Shown: positions 54,788 through 64,000, counted from the stretch's first letter. The stretch is 64,000 nt of DNA from Bacteroidaceae bacterium (GCA_017621515.1 JAGASY010000109.1:1-64000), one strand, 5' to 3'. The notes: generated by a model from the letters alone, not told the origin. Made by a program: numbers and translations.

Positions 54788-55627
54788 TTATTTCTTGAGG
54801 TTGTATTTTGTAACGATGTCAAGAAGAGTAATAGTAGAATCTTCCATCTGAGCTGTAAGACTTTCAATCTTTGCCAAGATATAGTTGTAGAATACCTGAA
54901 GAATAAGTGCAACGACGATACCGAAGATTGTTGTCAAAAGGGCTACCTTCATACCACCTGCAACAACTGTTGGAGAAATATCACCTGCAGCCTGAATATC
55001 ATCGAATGCCTGAACCATACCAATCACAGTACCCAAGAATCCGAGTGATGGAGCCATACCGATGAAGAGTGTAATCCATGAACATCCTTTTTCAAGGTTT
55101 GAAGCCTGTACAGCACCGTATGCAACAACTGATTTTTCTACAGAATCAACACCTTCGTTAATTCTCATGAGACCCTGATAATAGATAGATGCAATAGGAC
55201 CACGAGTATCACGGCAAATAGATTTTGCAGCTTCAACATCGCCTTTGTTGATAAGTGCATTTTCAACACCTGTAAGCATCTTCTTTACATTTACATCTGC
55301 AAGTGCAAGGTAGATGATACGTTCGATACAGAAAGCAAGACCAAGTACGAGTGCAATAGCAACAAGTGCCATGAAGCCTGCATCACCTTCAATGAACTTT
55401 GTTTTGATAGTCTTGTACATTCCGCCTTCCTGAACTTCCGGTGCAGCAGGAGTTTCTTCTATTGCTTCTGCAACCATAGTGTCAGTTGCAAGAGAATCAA
55501 CTGCAGCTGTTGAATCTACTTGCTCTACCGCAGCTTCGTCTGAAACCTCATCTTGAGCTGAAACAGTCTGAGTCATACCAAAAGTAAAGACTCCCATCAT
55601 CGCAATAATTGCAAATACTTTTTTCAT
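54788..55627 (-). CDS. exbB: ExbB/MotA/TolQ proton-channel protein
   Basis: 279 residues. A cleavable-looking N-terminus and an acidic Glu/Ala-rich periplasmic stretch (about 25-70) precede the channel domain. Helices lie near GFMALVAIALVLGLAFCI, LFIGMAPSLGFLGTVIGMV and MKVALLTTIFGIVVALIL; APSLGFLGTVIGM is the family signature. It uses the proton gradient to energise TonB. Operon leader gene of exbB, membrane protein, exbD, exbD. Confidence 0.93.
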   Translation of the reverse strand: MKKVFAIIAMMGVFTFGMTQTVSAQDEVSDEAAVEQVDSTAAVDSLATDTMVAEAIEETPAAPEVQEGGMYKTIKTKFIEGDAGFMALVAIALVLGLAFCIERIIYLALADVNVKKMLTGVENALINKGDVEAAKSICRDTRGPIASIYYQGLMRINEGVDSVEKSVVAYGAVQASNLEKGCSWITLFIGMAPSLGFLGTVIGMVQAFDDIQAAGDISPTVVAGGMKVALLTTIFGIVVALILQVFYNYILAKIESLTAQMEDSTITLLDIVTKYNLKK

Positions 55628-55715
55628 TGTGTGTTTAATTTTTTTAAGATTAATACTTTATTTGTTTTGTTTATTATCTTTTTGTTTGTTAATAGGTAAA
55701 TTGTTTGTTTTTTAG

Positions 55716-55803
55716 CGGAGAGAGGGGGATTCGAACCCCCGAGACGTTTTTGACGCCTACACGCTTTCCAGGCGTGCCTCTTCAGCCACTCGAGCATCTC
55801 TCC
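55716..55803 (-). tRNA. tRNA-Ser (anticodon GGA)
   Basis: Reading on the minus strand: acceptor GGAGAGA (from 55803) with TCTCTCC (plus 55717-55723), discriminator G at 55716. The anticodon loop is CTGGAAA; a long variable arm follows, as expected for tRNA-Ser. 88 bases, no encoded CCA. Confidence 0.96.
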
Positions 55804-56078
55804 TTTCGCCGTTTTTCACGGTATCTTTCTAAAACGGCTGCAAATTACGAATTATTTGCGATTCATACGCTAAATCAGCAACAAAAATAATCATTTTTTT
55901 GTTATGAAATAACTCAAAGCTTTGCAAAGTTTCTTTTTTGGCGTAAAAAAATGCTTTTTCTGTATTGTAAACAGGCTTTCCGTCTGTTTTTACTCTTTTA
56001 TAATCTATGATACGTAAATTTGATTGATGGTATAATTTGTTGGGGTGAGTTCTAATAAAGCATGATAAACCAATGTCT

Positions 56079-56894
56079 TCATATTGTTTTTTGAATGGCT
56101 GTACCGAACATTTTTATTGCATTTTCAGTTGTTGTTGTTGCCACTTCATTCAATGTACAGTGATATATCTCTGCGATTTTCTGTGCTATGTTAGCGATAA
56201 ATGCACTTTCATTCCTTTTCCCTCGATAAGGAACTGGGGCGAGATAAGGAGCATCTGTTTCAAGTACAATTCGTGATAAAGGTACAGTTGAAGCTAAAAC
56301 TTCAGGTAAATTAGATTTCTTGAATGTTGCTACACCTCCTATACCAAGCATGAATCCTTCAAAAGATAACAAATCTTTTGCCTCATCCGAATTTCCTGTA
56401 AAACAATGAAACACCCCTTTTATGTGGTTATGACGGTGTGCTTCCATTATTTCTACCAGTTCCTTATGTGCAGCTCTTGAGTGTATCATTAAGGGAAGGT
56501 GGTAGGTCTCTGCCCAAAGGATTTGACGTTCAAATGCTTCTTTTTGCTCTTTTTTATATGTATCGTCCCAATAGAAGTCAAGTCCGATTTCTCCGATTGC
56601 TATAAACTGACACGTATGGTCTGTGTGAGATTTTAGTATTGCTTCCATACTGTCAAGGACTCTATCGTTTTCTTCCTTTTCCTTTACATCCTCTGGGTGT
56701 AAACCTATCATAGGATATAAAGTGCCTGTATGTCTTTTACATGTATCTAATACATTATTTATAGTAGTACCATTAATATTGGGTATTAGTATTGTTTTTA
56801 CACCAACTTTTTGTGCCCTGTCGAGCACATCATTAATGTCGCAACTGAATTCTTCACCATCGAGGTGTGCATGCGTGTCAATTAGATTATACAT
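56079..56894 (-). CDS. tatD: TatD-family metal-dependent deoxyribonuclease
   Basis: 271 residues. TIM-barrel hydrolase with the metal-binding sites DTHAHLDGEEF (8-18), GEIGLDFYWD, MIHSRAAHKE and ETDAPYLAPVPYRGKRNE. Proteins of this family degrade DNA 3' to 5' and act in DNA quality control. 64 bases behind the polyprenyl synthase gene and probably co-transcribed. Confidence 0.93.
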   Translation of the reverse strand: MYNLIDTHAHLDGEEFSCDINDVLDRAQKVGVKTILIPNINGTTINNVLDTCKRHTGTLYPMIGLHPEDVKEKEENDRVLDSMEAILKSHTDHTCQFIAIGEIGLDFYWDDTYKKEQKEAFERQILWAETYHLPLMIHSRAAHKELVEIMEAHRHNHIKGVFHCFTGNSDEAKDLLSFEGFMLGIGGVATFKKSNLPEVLASTVPLSRIVLETDAPYLAPVPYRGKRNESAFIANIAQKIAEIYHCTLNEVATTTTENAIKMFGTAIQKTI

Positions 56895-56958
56895 AACAGT
56901 ATTATCTGCAATTTTGAAAACTGTTTTAATTATTCCTCTGTTCAGTCTTATTGGGGCT

Positions 56959-57933
56959 TTAAAGTTCTCGTCCCATCAGATTATTTGCAAAATCTCTCAG
57001 TTCTCTTTTTTTACATTCCTCTACCTCTACTTTGTCTAAGCTTTCAATAGCTTCCGTAAAAAGTTGCTTGATTTTTGCTTCACATACAGGTTTAATTCCT
57101 ACAGTGTTGTATATTGCTGTAACTGCTGCTATCTTTTCTTCCGGGTTGTAATTCTTTTGTAGAATCCAACTTTTCAATTCTTCTTTTGTTTTGCCCTCTG
57201 CCATGTTCAAGGCATTGATAAGCATGAATGTTTTCTTGTTGCAAAGAATGTCCCCACCAATCTTTTTTCCAAAAACTTCTGGATTTCCATATACATCGAG
57301 CAAGTCATCTTGAAGTTGAAATGCAAGTCCCATTTTTTCTCCAAAAGTATATAGGTTTTCTACATCTTTTTCTTTTGCATTAGCCAATTGTGCTCCTATT
57401 TTCAGTGCACATGCCAACAACAACGATGTTTTGAGACGTATCATTTCCATATATTCATTTTCTGTAACGTCAGTTCTACATTCGAAATCCATGTCATACT
57501 GTTGCCCTTCACATACCCCCAAAGTCGCTTCCGTAAACGTATCAAGTGCTTTGTACATAGACTCCGATTTATGTTTACACATCAATTTATATGCAAATAT
57601 AAGCATTGCATCTCCCGATAATATGGCTGTGTTGTCATCCCATTTTTTGTGTACAGTGGGCATTCCGCGTCTCATGTCTGCACAATCCATGAGGTCGTCG
57701 TGTAACAATGTGAAATTGTGGTAAGTCTCCAAACCTATAGCACAAGGCATGATACTATCTACATCTTCTTTATAGAGATTGTATGCCATAAGCATTAATG
57801 TTGGGCGAATCCTTTTGCCTCCAAGAGACAGTACATATTGAATTGGAGAATACAGTTTTTCCGGCTGGGCATTATATACTATATTGCTAATGTATGCATT
57901 TACCTTCTCTTGTAGCTGTTTGTTTGTAAACAT
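56959..57933 (-). CDS. Polyprenyl (geranylgeranyl/farnesyl-type) diphosphate synthase
   Basis: 324 residues from the ATG at 57933 (MFTNKQLQEKV). Condenses isopentenyl diphosphate onto allylic diphosphates. The first Asp-rich motif is LLHDDLMDCADMRRG (DDxxxxD), the second FQLQDDLLDVYGN (DDxxD). Product chain length cannot be told safely; the all-trans short-chain type is likely. Quinone or carrier-lipid precursors are the probable use. Confidence 0.92.
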   Translation of the reverse strand: MFTNKQLQEKVNAYISNIVYNAQPEKLYSPIQYVLSLGGKRIRPTLMLMAYNLYKEDVDSIMPCAIGLETYHNFTLLHDDLMDCADMRRGMPTVHKKWDDNTAILSGDAMLIFAYKLMCKHKSESMYKALDTFTEATLGVCEGQQYDMDFECRTDVTENEYMEMIRLKTSLLLACALKIGAQLANAKEKDVENLYTFGEKMGLAFQLQDDLLDVYGNPEVFGKKIGGDILCNKKTFMLINALNMAEGKTKEELKSWILQKNYNPEEKIAAVTAIYNTVGIKPVCEAKIKQLFTEAIESLDKVEVEECKKRELRDFANNLMGREL

Positions 57934-57982
57934 AATATTGAGTTTTGGGACTTTTGTTATTTTCTTATTGTTTATCATGTTT

Positions 57983-58039
57983 TAGGCACGAACTACATGT
58001 TTTTTCTGCTGCTTTTGCAGATCATGTAGCTCGTGCCTA
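57983..58039 (-). terminator. Terminator of tonB
   Basis: TAGGCACGAACTACATG (57983-57999) pairs with CATGTAGCTCGTGCCTA (58023-58039) with one mismatch. Confidence 0.8.
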
Positions 58040-58070
58040 TTTCTGTTTAACTTCTGTTTGCCAAGAATTA

Positions 58071-58784
58071 TTACTGTATTCTGAAGGCAACAGGAACTGT
58101 GTATTTTACTCGTACCGCTTTACCGCGCTGCTTTCCCGGATTCCATTTAGGCATTGTAGAGATAACTCGGATAGCCTCTTTATCAAGTGAAGGGTCAACA
58201 GACTTCATGATTTCAGGATCTACGATAGAACCGTCCTTGTTTACTGTGAATGATACAAGCACGCGTCCTTGTATTCCGTTGTCCAATGCGATACTTGGAT
58301 ACTTGATGTTTTTGCTAAGGTATTTCATCAAAGCTTCCATACCTCCAGGGAACTCAGGCATCTGTTCTACAACCTGAAAGACTGTTCCTTCGTCTGATTC
58401 CTCTTCTGTAACCACCGGACCTGTAGCTACTGGACCTGTGTGTTGAGCCACCGGACCTGATATTGCTTCTGTTGTGGACTCAGAAGACTCAATAGTTTCT
58501 TCTTCTATTTCAGTGTCGTCATCCACAATATCAAGGATTTCTGCTACCTGAGGCGCTTCTGCTGGTGGAGGAGGGGCAGCTTGGAAGATAGGCTGTGTAA
58601 TAGGAACAACTTCTTCTTCCATTGCTGCATACGCAGCATAGACAACCGGTTCCGTTTCGATATGCTCACGAGTTGTCCATTCAAAAGCCGCAAACATTGC
58701 AGAAAGTGCAACGATGTAACCAATCAGAAGACCAGTACCTTTCTGCCCTTCGAGATCAGCTTTCTGTGATTTTTTGATTTCCAT
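58071..58784 (-). CDS. tonB: TonB energy-transducing protein
   Basis: 237 residues. Short cytoplasmic N-terminus, one membrane helix (about 18-37, GLLIGYIVALSAMFAAFEW), a Pro/Glu/Val-rich periplasmic linker and the C-terminal TonB domain (about 150-237, with YPSIALDNGIQGRVLVSFTV and MPKWNPGKQRGKAVRVKYTV). It transmits energy from ExbB-ExbD to outer-membrane receptors. Encoded 2.4 kb from the exb operon on the same strand. Confidence 0.95.
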   Translation of the reverse strand: MEIKKSQKADLEGQKGTGLLIGYIVALSAMFAAFEWTTREHIETEPVVYAAYAAMEEEVVPITQPIFQAAPPPPAEAPQVAEILDIVDDDTEIEEETIESSESTTEAISGPVAQHTGPVATGPVVTEEESDEGTVFQVVEQMPEFPGGMEALMKYLSKNIKYPSIALDNGIQGRVLVSFTVNKDGSIVDPEIMKSVDPSLDKEAIRVISTMPKWNPGKQRGKAVRVKYTVPVAFRIQ

Positions 58785-58931
58785 AGATTGTATGTTTTTT
58801 TAATGTTTCCCACGAAGTGACGCAAAAGTAATACTTTTTTTACTTTTCACATTCACTAATTCGGATTTTTTTTTCCTTTTTGCTGTTATTTTTCTGTTTT
58901 GTGACTTTGTGTAACTTTGATTACATCATTT

Positions 58932-59627
58932 TCAAGGCTTTTCTTCGCTTACGTCAACAATGTTCTTTACAGAAGAAAAAAGCTTCTTTCCTGTGAGATA
59001 AGCTTTGTTATTACCCTCAATCTCCGCAATGATAATATCATCTTCTGTTACGGCATCGGGAGACGTTTCTATTTGTTCTTCTTCCATATAGTTGTTGAGT
59101 GAACTTTTTAATAAGTTGGTTACGTCTTTGAGTAATCCTTTGAATCCTTTATTTTTGCGGAATCTCTTATAAGCTCGCTTTTGTTTGATATGTGAAAGAC
59201 GTATTTGGCGCCCTAAGTTTCTGATAATTTTACCTAAAGCGATACATCCTGCTTTAGCATATTGGCCCGCCTTTATGATTGTAGGTTTTAAATGTATAAT
59301 ACCCTGTATGGCGCTTTGGATTCCTTGAATGGACAGTCGGATGATAGTGCTCAATGCTATGATTATCCATTTGGCTAATATCTTGCTTCCGTTTCTTATA
59401 CTTGCCTTTGCTTTGCGTAGTTTCTCCTGTGTATTATTGTCATTCCAAAAGTCAACGCATCGTTTTATGCCTTTTTTTATAAGACGAATGCACAATATGA
59501 TGCTTCTTATTATAATACGTAATATGCTGCGTATCATTTTCCATAACAGAAGCAACAGCAGTCTGCCTATTTCAGTAAGCATTTCTGCGCCTGTTTTTTC
59601 TTCCGGATATTTCTTCTTTTCTGTCAT
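58932..59627 (-). CDS. Unknown basic, helix-rich protein
   Basis: 231 residues; no family recognised. A charged start is followed by two stretches of Ile/Leu alternating with Lys/Arg (LLLLLLWKMIRSILRIIIRS and similar to about residue 60; then WIIIALSTIIRLSIQGIQSA near 88-107), which look membrane-associated and amphipathic. The central part has short repeats of Gly/Ile/Lys type (IIKAGQYAKAGCIALGKIIR). The C-terminal 50 residues are acidic. It precedes tonB on the same strand. Could be a membrane-bound scaffold; no function can be assigned. Confidence 0.6.
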   Translation of the reverse strand: MTEKKKYPEEKTGAEMLTEIGRLLLLLLWKMIRSILRIIIRSIILCIRLIKKGIKRCVDFWNDNNTQEKLRKAKASIRNGSKILAKWIIIALSTIIRLSIQGIQSAIQGIIHLKPTIIKAGQYAKAGCIALGKIIRNLGRQIRLSHIKQKRAYKRFRKNKGFKGLLKDVTNLLKSSLNNYMEEEQIETSPDAVTEDDIIIAEIEGNNKAYLTGKKLFSSVKNIVDVSEEKP

Positions 59628-59832
59628 GATACTGCATTAGTCTTTATAATAATCTGATTTGCAAAATTAGATAAAATCAGCGAGGTTTTACATCTTCAAA
59701 ATAAAGTATTTGTGTTTTCTTTTAAAGAAAGCCTGTATGAACTTGTGTAGAATAAAAAAAATGACTTACCTATGTCGAATTTTAAAAGAAGTGGGGCATA
59801 CAGAACTTTCGGGATCTGAACATTTGTGTCAT

Positions 59833-59885
59833 GTTTCGTATATGCTGAGCATGAATGCCTTAACATATACGAAACAAACTTTAGT
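59833..59885 (-). terminator. Hairpin after trmB
   Basis: GTTTCGTATATG (59833-59844) and CATATACGAAAC (59874-59885), perfect 12 bp with a 29-base loop. No U-run. Confidence 0.55.
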
Positions 59886-59913
59886 TCGCAAAGAAATAAG
59901 ATTCTCGGACTTT

Positions 59914-60699
59914 TTATTTCCCAACAGTACGTGTACTTCTCACTTCATGTCCGTATGAACGGTAGTCATCTACCGGAATCTCCACTTCCGGTTCTGACAA
60001 CTCTATGTGGTGAGGCAAATGAAATTTCAGATATTTTATGCTTAATCCTCTCGCCAGCCACATTTCTTCATAATATGTACGGATATTCAGAATATCATCT
60101 GCCACACCGCTGTTATACAAATCGAATGTTATCAGTTCCGTAGGCAGGTCGTTGTGCTCTATCATACATTTAGTGTATGTAGCCATAAAATTGCTGTCCG
60201 TTTTTACATGTATGATGCCATTATCAGTCAGGAATTTGCGGTATCTTTCCATGAAAAATGTGGATGTGAGGCGTTTGGTCGCTTTTTTCATTTGAGGGTC
60301 GCTGAATGTCAGCCATATCTCATTGACTTCATCCGGAGCGAACATCTCTTGTATGAACTCAATGTTTGTACGTAGAAATGCCACATTCTTCAATTGTTCG
60401 GTAAGAGCGGTCTTAGCTCCATGCCACATGCGCGAACCTTTAATATCCACCCCTATGAAATTCTTCTCCGGATATTTTCTGGCAAGCCCTACGGTGTATT
60501 CGCCTCTTCCACATCCAAGTTCAAGCACGATGGGGTTGTCGTTCCTGAAAAAATCTTTGTGCCAGTTGCCTTTCATTGCAAAACCCTCTTGTTGGAGTTG
60601 CCAATAAGGACATTCTACAACAAGAGGGTTGTTTGCCATATCTTCAAATTTAGCTAATTTGCCTTTTCCCATATATTGTTTTAGGTTGTGAAGTTTCAT
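59914..60699 (-). CDS. trmB: tRNA (guanine-N7)-methyltransferase, TrmB
   Basis: 261 residues. Methylates G46 in the variable loop of tRNAs with SAM. Motif I is [14 protein letters not shown], motif II has [12 protein letters not shown], and the family's catalytic stretch is [13 protein letters not shown] (in place of the proteobacterial DPWPKKRH). The C-terminus ends [14 protein letters not shown]. Length is slightly above typical. Confidence 0.92.
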   Translation of the reverse strand: MKLHNLKQYMGKGKLAKFEDMANNPLVVECPYWQLQQEGFAMKGNWHKDFFRNDNPIVLELGCGRGEYTVGLARKYPEKNFIGVDIKGSRMWHGAKTALTEQLKNVAFLRTNIEFIQEMFAPDEVNEIWLTFSDPQMKKATKRLTSTFFMERYRKFLTDNGIIHVKTDSNFMATYTKCMIEHNDLPTELITFDLYNSGVADDILNIRTYYEEMWLARGLSIKYLKFHLPHHIELSEPEVEIPVDDYRSYGHEVRSTRTVGK

Positions 60700-60704
60700 G
60701 TTGT

Positions 60705-60774
60705 GAAGATATAAGATTCTTGTTTTGATGGGTGTTCTTTTTCTACCGTTTCACTTTCAGAATCTTATATCTTC
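60705..60774 (-). terminator. Long inverted repeat between ilvE and trmB
   Basis: GAAGATATAAGATTCT (60705-60720) and AGAATCTTATATCTTC (60759-60774), perfect 16 bp with a 38-base T-rich loop. It lies 13 bases after the ilvE stop. No U-run follows, so termination is less sure than pairing. Confidence 0.6.
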
Positions 60775-60786
60775 ATAATCGTCATG

Positions 60787-61809
60787 TTAATCAATGACTA
60801 CCTTTGTCCATCCATGTATGTCTGGCTCAGTGCCGTACTGTATGCCTCTGAGTTTGTTGTATAGTTTTGTACATACTGGTCCGGGTTTGCCGTCTTTAGA
60901 AAAAACAAAAGTTTTCTTTTCCTCAAGATCATCAATTTTCTCAATAGGGCTTATCACAGCTGCTGTGCCACATGCACCGGCTTCTTCGAATGTTGCCAGC
61001 TCGTCCTCCGGTATAGGTCTTCTTTCCACCTTCATGCCCATGTCTTCTGCCAATTGCATCAAGCTTTTGTTGGTGATAGAAGGCAGGATTGAAGTGGATT
61101 TTGGTGTGATATATGTATTATCCTTTATTCCGAAGAAGTTTGCGGCACCACATTCATCCATGTATTTCTTTTCTTTTGCGTCAAGATAGAACTCACATGA
61201 ATATCCTAAGTCGTGCGCCATCTTGTTGGCACGCAGACTGGCTGCATAGTTACCGCCGACTTTGTATATACCAGTACCCAGAGGAGCGGAACGGTCAAAC
61301 TCACGTATGATGACGTATGGGTTTGTTGAGAAACCTCCTTTGAAGTAAGGGCCTACCGGAGTTACGAACATAAGAAATAAGTATTCTGTAGCAGGGTGTA
61401 CTCCGACCTGTGCACTTGTACCGATTAACAGCGGACGTATGTAAAGAGAAGCTCCGCTTTCGTATGGCGGAATGAAACGCTCATTCAGTCTTACGACTTT
61501 GCGTACCATCTCTTCAAACATTTCGGTAGATACTTCCGGCATGAGAATACCACGGCAAGTACTTTGCAGACGTGCAGCATTCTCGTCCATACGGAACACA
61601 CGCACTTTGCCGTCCGGACATTTGTATGCTTTCAGTCCTTCAAAAGCTTCTTGTCCATAATGGAGGCTTGTAGCAGCCATGTGCAATGGAATTGTCTCTT
61701 CACTGCACACTTCTATTTCACCCCATTTTCCGTCACGATAATAGCAGCGGACATTATAATCTGTCTTGTGATAGCCGAATCCAAGACTTGACCAATCCAT
61801 TTCGTTCAT
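60787..61809 (-). CDS. ilvE: Branched-chain amino acid aminotransferase
   Basis: 340 residues. PLP enzyme that transfers the amino group between glutamate and Leu, Ile or Val. It is of the longer, eukaryote-like type. The PLP-binding Lys183 is in GIYKVGGNYAASLRA, and the phosphate-binding EECGAANFFG-type motif is DECGAANFFGI. A second ATG at 61800 is possible. Single gene, closed by the 16-bp inverted repeat. Confidence 0.95.
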   Translation of the reverse strand: MNEMDWSSLGFGYHKTDYNVRCYYRDGKWGEIEVCSEETIPLHMAATSLHYGQEAFEGLKAYKCPDGKVRVFRMDENAARLQSTCRGILMPEVSTEMFEEMVRKVVRLNERFIPPYESGASLYIRPLLIGTSAQVGVHPATEYLFLMFVTPVGPYFKGGFSTNPYVIIREFDRSAPLGTGIYKVGGNYAASLRANKMAHDLGYSCEFYLDAKEKKYMDECGAANFFGIKDNTYITPKSTSILPSITNKSLMQLAEDMGMKVERRPIPEDELATFEEAGACGTAAVISPIEKIDDLEEKKTFVFSKDGKPGPVCTKLYNKLRGIQYGTEPDIHGWTKVVID

Positions 61810-62028
61810 GTTTTATCTTTTTTTGTCGTTATTGTCTTGCTCTATGTGAATGGTATGCGCTATGCAATTTGCATTCAATGTTGCAAAAGTACACATTTCT
61901 TTCTCAAAACTGCAAGAATATTCAAGGATTTTGTGATTTTGGCTTACACAAATGACAATAAACATCAGGGAAGATGTTTGTAGTTAAATAATTATATATA
62001 CTTCTTATAGGAGTGTTGGTTTGGGCTT

Positions 62029-62379
62029 TTACACCAGTTCGTTGAACTCCCTGTTGATAAGTTGCAATTCGTCTCTGATAGCTTTCAGACGTTCTATTAC
62101 CTCAATCTGTTTGTTGGTTCCCCCTTTGTCGCGCTTTATCATGTCGCGCGCCCCCTGCAGTGTCATACCTCTTTCTTTCACCAGATGGTAAACAAGGCGT
62201 ATTTCCTCAATGTCCTCCTTCGTATATTGGCGTATGCCACGTCCCGCCTTTCGCGGTGTGATGCTTGGAAATTCTTTTTCCCAATACCGCAAAAGGGTTT
62301 CCGTCACATTAAACATCTGAGCCACTTCACTGATAGAAAAGTAGAGTTTCAGGTCTTTGTTGGTGTTTAGTGCCATTTT
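62029..62379 (-). CDS. MerR-family transcription regulator
   Basis: 116 residues from the ATG at 62379. N-terminal winged helix-turn-helix with YFSISEVAQMFNVTETLLRY and WEKEFPSITPRKAGRG, then a short coiled coil for dimer contact (LKAIRDELQLINREF). No C-terminal sensor domain and no Cys for metals, so it belongs to the short MerR type without effector domain, as in other Bacteroidales. Target unknown. Confidence 0.9.
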   Translation of the reverse strand, partial: KMALNTNKDLKLYFSISEVAQMFNVTETLLRYWEKEFPSITPRKAGRGIRQYTKEDIEEIRLVYHLVKERGMTLQGARDMIKRDKGGTNKQIEVIERLKAIRDELQLINREFNELV

Positions 62380-62398
62380 CTTGTAGAAGGACAATATT

Positions 62399-62432
62399 GA
62401 TGAGCGGACAGATTGAGGATTGTCCGCTCATC
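62399..62432 (-). terminator. Terminator of pepD
   Basis: GATGAGCGGACA (62399-62410) and TGTCCGCTCATC (62421-62432), perfect 12 bp, 13 bases after the pepD stop. Confidence 0.8.
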
Positions 62433-62445
62433 AATAAAAAACAAG

Positions 62446-63909
62446 TTATTTCTTTTCCGGAATATTCTTCAATATTTCGAGTACGTAATCATAGAATCTC
62501 CCGACAGTCGGGATGAGACAGCGTTCATTCGGTGTGTGCGGAGAGAGCAGAGTCGGACCGAATGAAGCCATGTCCATATCTGGATAAGTCACTCCGATGA
62601 TGCCGCATTCAAGTCCTGCGTGACAAACCTGTACAGTCGGCTTTGTGCCGTACATCTTTTCGTAAACCTCCGACATTTCAGCCACGAGAGGAGACTTCGT
62701 GTTAGGTTGCCAGCCGCCGTATCCTCCTTCAAACTTCACGCTCATTCCTGCCATAGAGAAACAGGAGAGAAGTGAATTGCACAGGTACAACTTCATGCTG
62801 TCGCATGAGCTGCGTGCGAGAATGGATATTTCCGCCTTTCCGTCAGCCACATTGATGATGGCGAGGTTTGATGAAGTTTCCACCACTTCCGGAATTGTTG
62901 GGATATATCGAAGAACACCGTCGTGTGCAGCCATTACGGCATTGATAAGATTCTCCTGTATGTCTTCCGGCAGAGCCTTGGAAGGCAGGTCGCAAGATTC
63001 GAGTTCGAGTGTTACACCCTCTTTTTCTATGTCTGCAAATTCCGCATTGAATGTTTTGCGGCATTTATCGACAAGTTCCTTCATTTCTGCTTCTTTTGCT
63101 TCCGGCACCAGTATCACAGCCTCTCCGTCGCGTGGAATGGCATTTCTCATGTTGCCTCCGTGCCAAGAACTCAACCATGCGCACTTTGTGTTTACCAACG
63201 CAAACAGTACTCTTGCCATGAGTTTGTTGGCATTGGCGCGCCCTTCGTTTATTTCAAGTCCTGAATGTCCGCCGAGCAAACCCTTGATGCTGATTTTATA
63301 TGCTTTCATCCCAGCGGATTCCACGAGAAGCTCTTGATATTCCATAGAGCATATCACATCCATGCCGCCGGCGCATCCTATTGTAATTTCGCCTTCTGTT
63401 TCAGAATCAAGGTTCAGCAGATATTTGCCGTTCAAGACACCGGCTTTGAGTCCGAAAGCGCCATACATGCCAGTCTCTTCGTCTTTGGTGATGAGCACTT
63501 CAATCGGACCGTGCTCTACAGTCTGGTCTTCGATTATCGCCATTGCGGCAGCCACTCCCATTCCGTTGTCTGCGCCGAGGGTTGTACCTTTGGCTTTTAC
63601 CCATTCTCCGTCTATATATACCTGCAAAGGGTCTGTCTCGAAGTTATGCTCACTGTCCTTTGTTTTCTGTGGAACCATATCCATGTGAGCCTGCAATATT
63701 GCCGTTTCACGATTCTCGTAGCCCGGTGTTGCCGCCTTACGCATGATTACGTTTCCCACTTCGTCTATGAACGCTTCCGCTCCGTTCTTCTGGGCGAAAT
63801 CAACAAGCAGGTTTGCCACTTTTTCAGTATGTCCTGACGGACGCGGTGTCTGTGTCAATGTGTAGAAATTGCGCCAGACATTCTTTGGCTCTAAATCATA
63901 AATTTCCAT
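62446..63909 (-). CDS. pepD: Aminoacyl-histidine dipeptidase (M20 family, PepD)
   Basis: 487 residues. Cytoplasmic zinc dipeptidase for Xaa-His and other dipeptides. Metal-binding residues are in LQAHMDMVPQK (His, Asp), TTLGADNGMGVAAAM (bridging Asp), KDEETGMYGAFGL (catalytic Glu) and a late His in FGPTLLSPHTPNERC. GGHSGLEINEGRAN marks the lid domain. The start at 63909 (MEIYDLEPKNVWRNFYTL) matches the family's usual first residues. Confidence 0.95.
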   Translation of the reverse strand: MEIYDLEPKNVWRNFYTLTQTPRPSGHTEKVANLLVDFAQKNGAEAFIDEVGNVIMRKAATPGYENRETAILQAHMDMVPQKTKDSEHNFETDPLQVYIDGEWVKAKGTTLGADNGMGVAAAMAIIEDQTVEHGPIEVLITKDEETGMYGAFGLKAGVLNGKYLLNLDSETEGEITIGCAGGMDVICSMEYQELLVESAGMKAYKISIKGLLGGHSGLEINEGRANANKLMARVLFALVNTKCAWLSSWHGGNMRNAIPRDGEAVILVPEAKEAEMKELVDKCRKTFNAEFADIEKEGVTLELESCDLPSKALPEDIQENLINAVMAAHDGVLRYIPTIPEVVETSSNLAIINVADGKAEISILARSSCDSMKLYLCNSLLSCFSMAGMSVKFEGGYGGWQPNTKSPLVAEMSEVYEKMYGTKPTVQVCHAGLECGIIGVTYPDMDMASFGPTLLSPHTPNERCLIPTVGRFYDYVLEILKNIPEKK

Positions 63910-64000
63910 ATTCGTTAAATCTTATTTGTTTATAATGGTCGAGACAAGAAACAGCCTCTGTGGTGTTCGCCATGTTCCGGCTCATTATTGTTTTTCTTTT

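Noticed and set aside
55705-55890. Small frame over the tRNA-Ser gene
   Set aside because: The frame reads through the antisense strand of the tRNA; the tRNA structure is clear.
62699-63337. 212-residue frame on the plus strand
   Set aside because: Antisense to pepD; low-complexity Ser/Ala-rich composition and no motif.

Overview
The window is a piece of a Bacteroidales chromosome (Bacteroides/Prevotella-like). The evidence is the recurrent Bacteroidetes promoter form TTTG-N19-TAnnTTTG, weak or absent Shine-Dalgarno sequences, the gene order trigger factor-clpP-clpX-recQ-guaB, a duplicated exbD, DUF4230, DUF5683 and DUF3869 proteins, a T9SS-like C-terminal domain, and tRNA genes without an encoded CCA. 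I cannot fix the genus.

Layout. (1) 1-4534, plus strand, AT-rich accessory DNA: a truncated sigma region-4 gene with an acidic partner, an Abi-family HEPN gene preceded by a structured leader RNA, a sigma-70 factor fused to a transmembrane helix and an outer-membrane-type beta-barrel domain, and a SAM methyltransferase. (2) 4630-11640, minus strand: an integrative mobilizable element with MobV relaxase, primase, SF3-type helicase, a lipoprotein, a small DNA-binding-like protein and a tyrosine recombinase, plus an oriT-like palindrome cluster, an iteron-like array and a duplicated operator-like sequence. (3) 12219-20833: core genes guaB, recQ, clpX, clpP and tig, then an endonuclease/phosphatase-family protein. 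(4) 20884-34021: a segment of about 12 kb between two inverted copies of a 660-bp noncoding repeat; it carries DPP-IV, two DUF4230 proteins, an atypical response regulator, glutamate dehydrogenase, a radical SAM protein, a CotH protein and a thioredoxin-fold protein. (5) 34194-35790: a hipBST toxin-antitoxin operon. (6) 36060-41158: rplM-rpsI-rpsB-tsf, an OmpA protein, two tRNA-Pro and one tRNA-Val. (7) 41617-51567: split YjbH-like envelope proteins, a DUF3869 lipoprotein, a SUI1-type protein, and the parA-parB-DUF5683-lytic transglycosylase-rel run. (8) 51680-63909, minus strand: OmpA, the exbB-exbD-exbD transporter motor, tRNA-Ser, tatD, polyprenyl synthase, tonB, an unknown basic protein, trmB, ilvE, a MerR regulator and pepD.

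The most unusual content is at the left end. The sigma-barrel fusion gene and the methyltransferase gene behind it have the same bipartite promoter-like sequence, TGCAGTC-N15-TATCTATATTA, at identical spacing and about 26-28 bases before each start codon. This suggests an autoregulated, membrane-anchored sigma factor with its own small regulon. Next to it, the Abi gene has a leader that folds into two hairpins followed by a U-run, and the gene and its leader lie between two exact 16-bp direct repeats. This resembles the RNA-associated AbiF-type HEPN modules.
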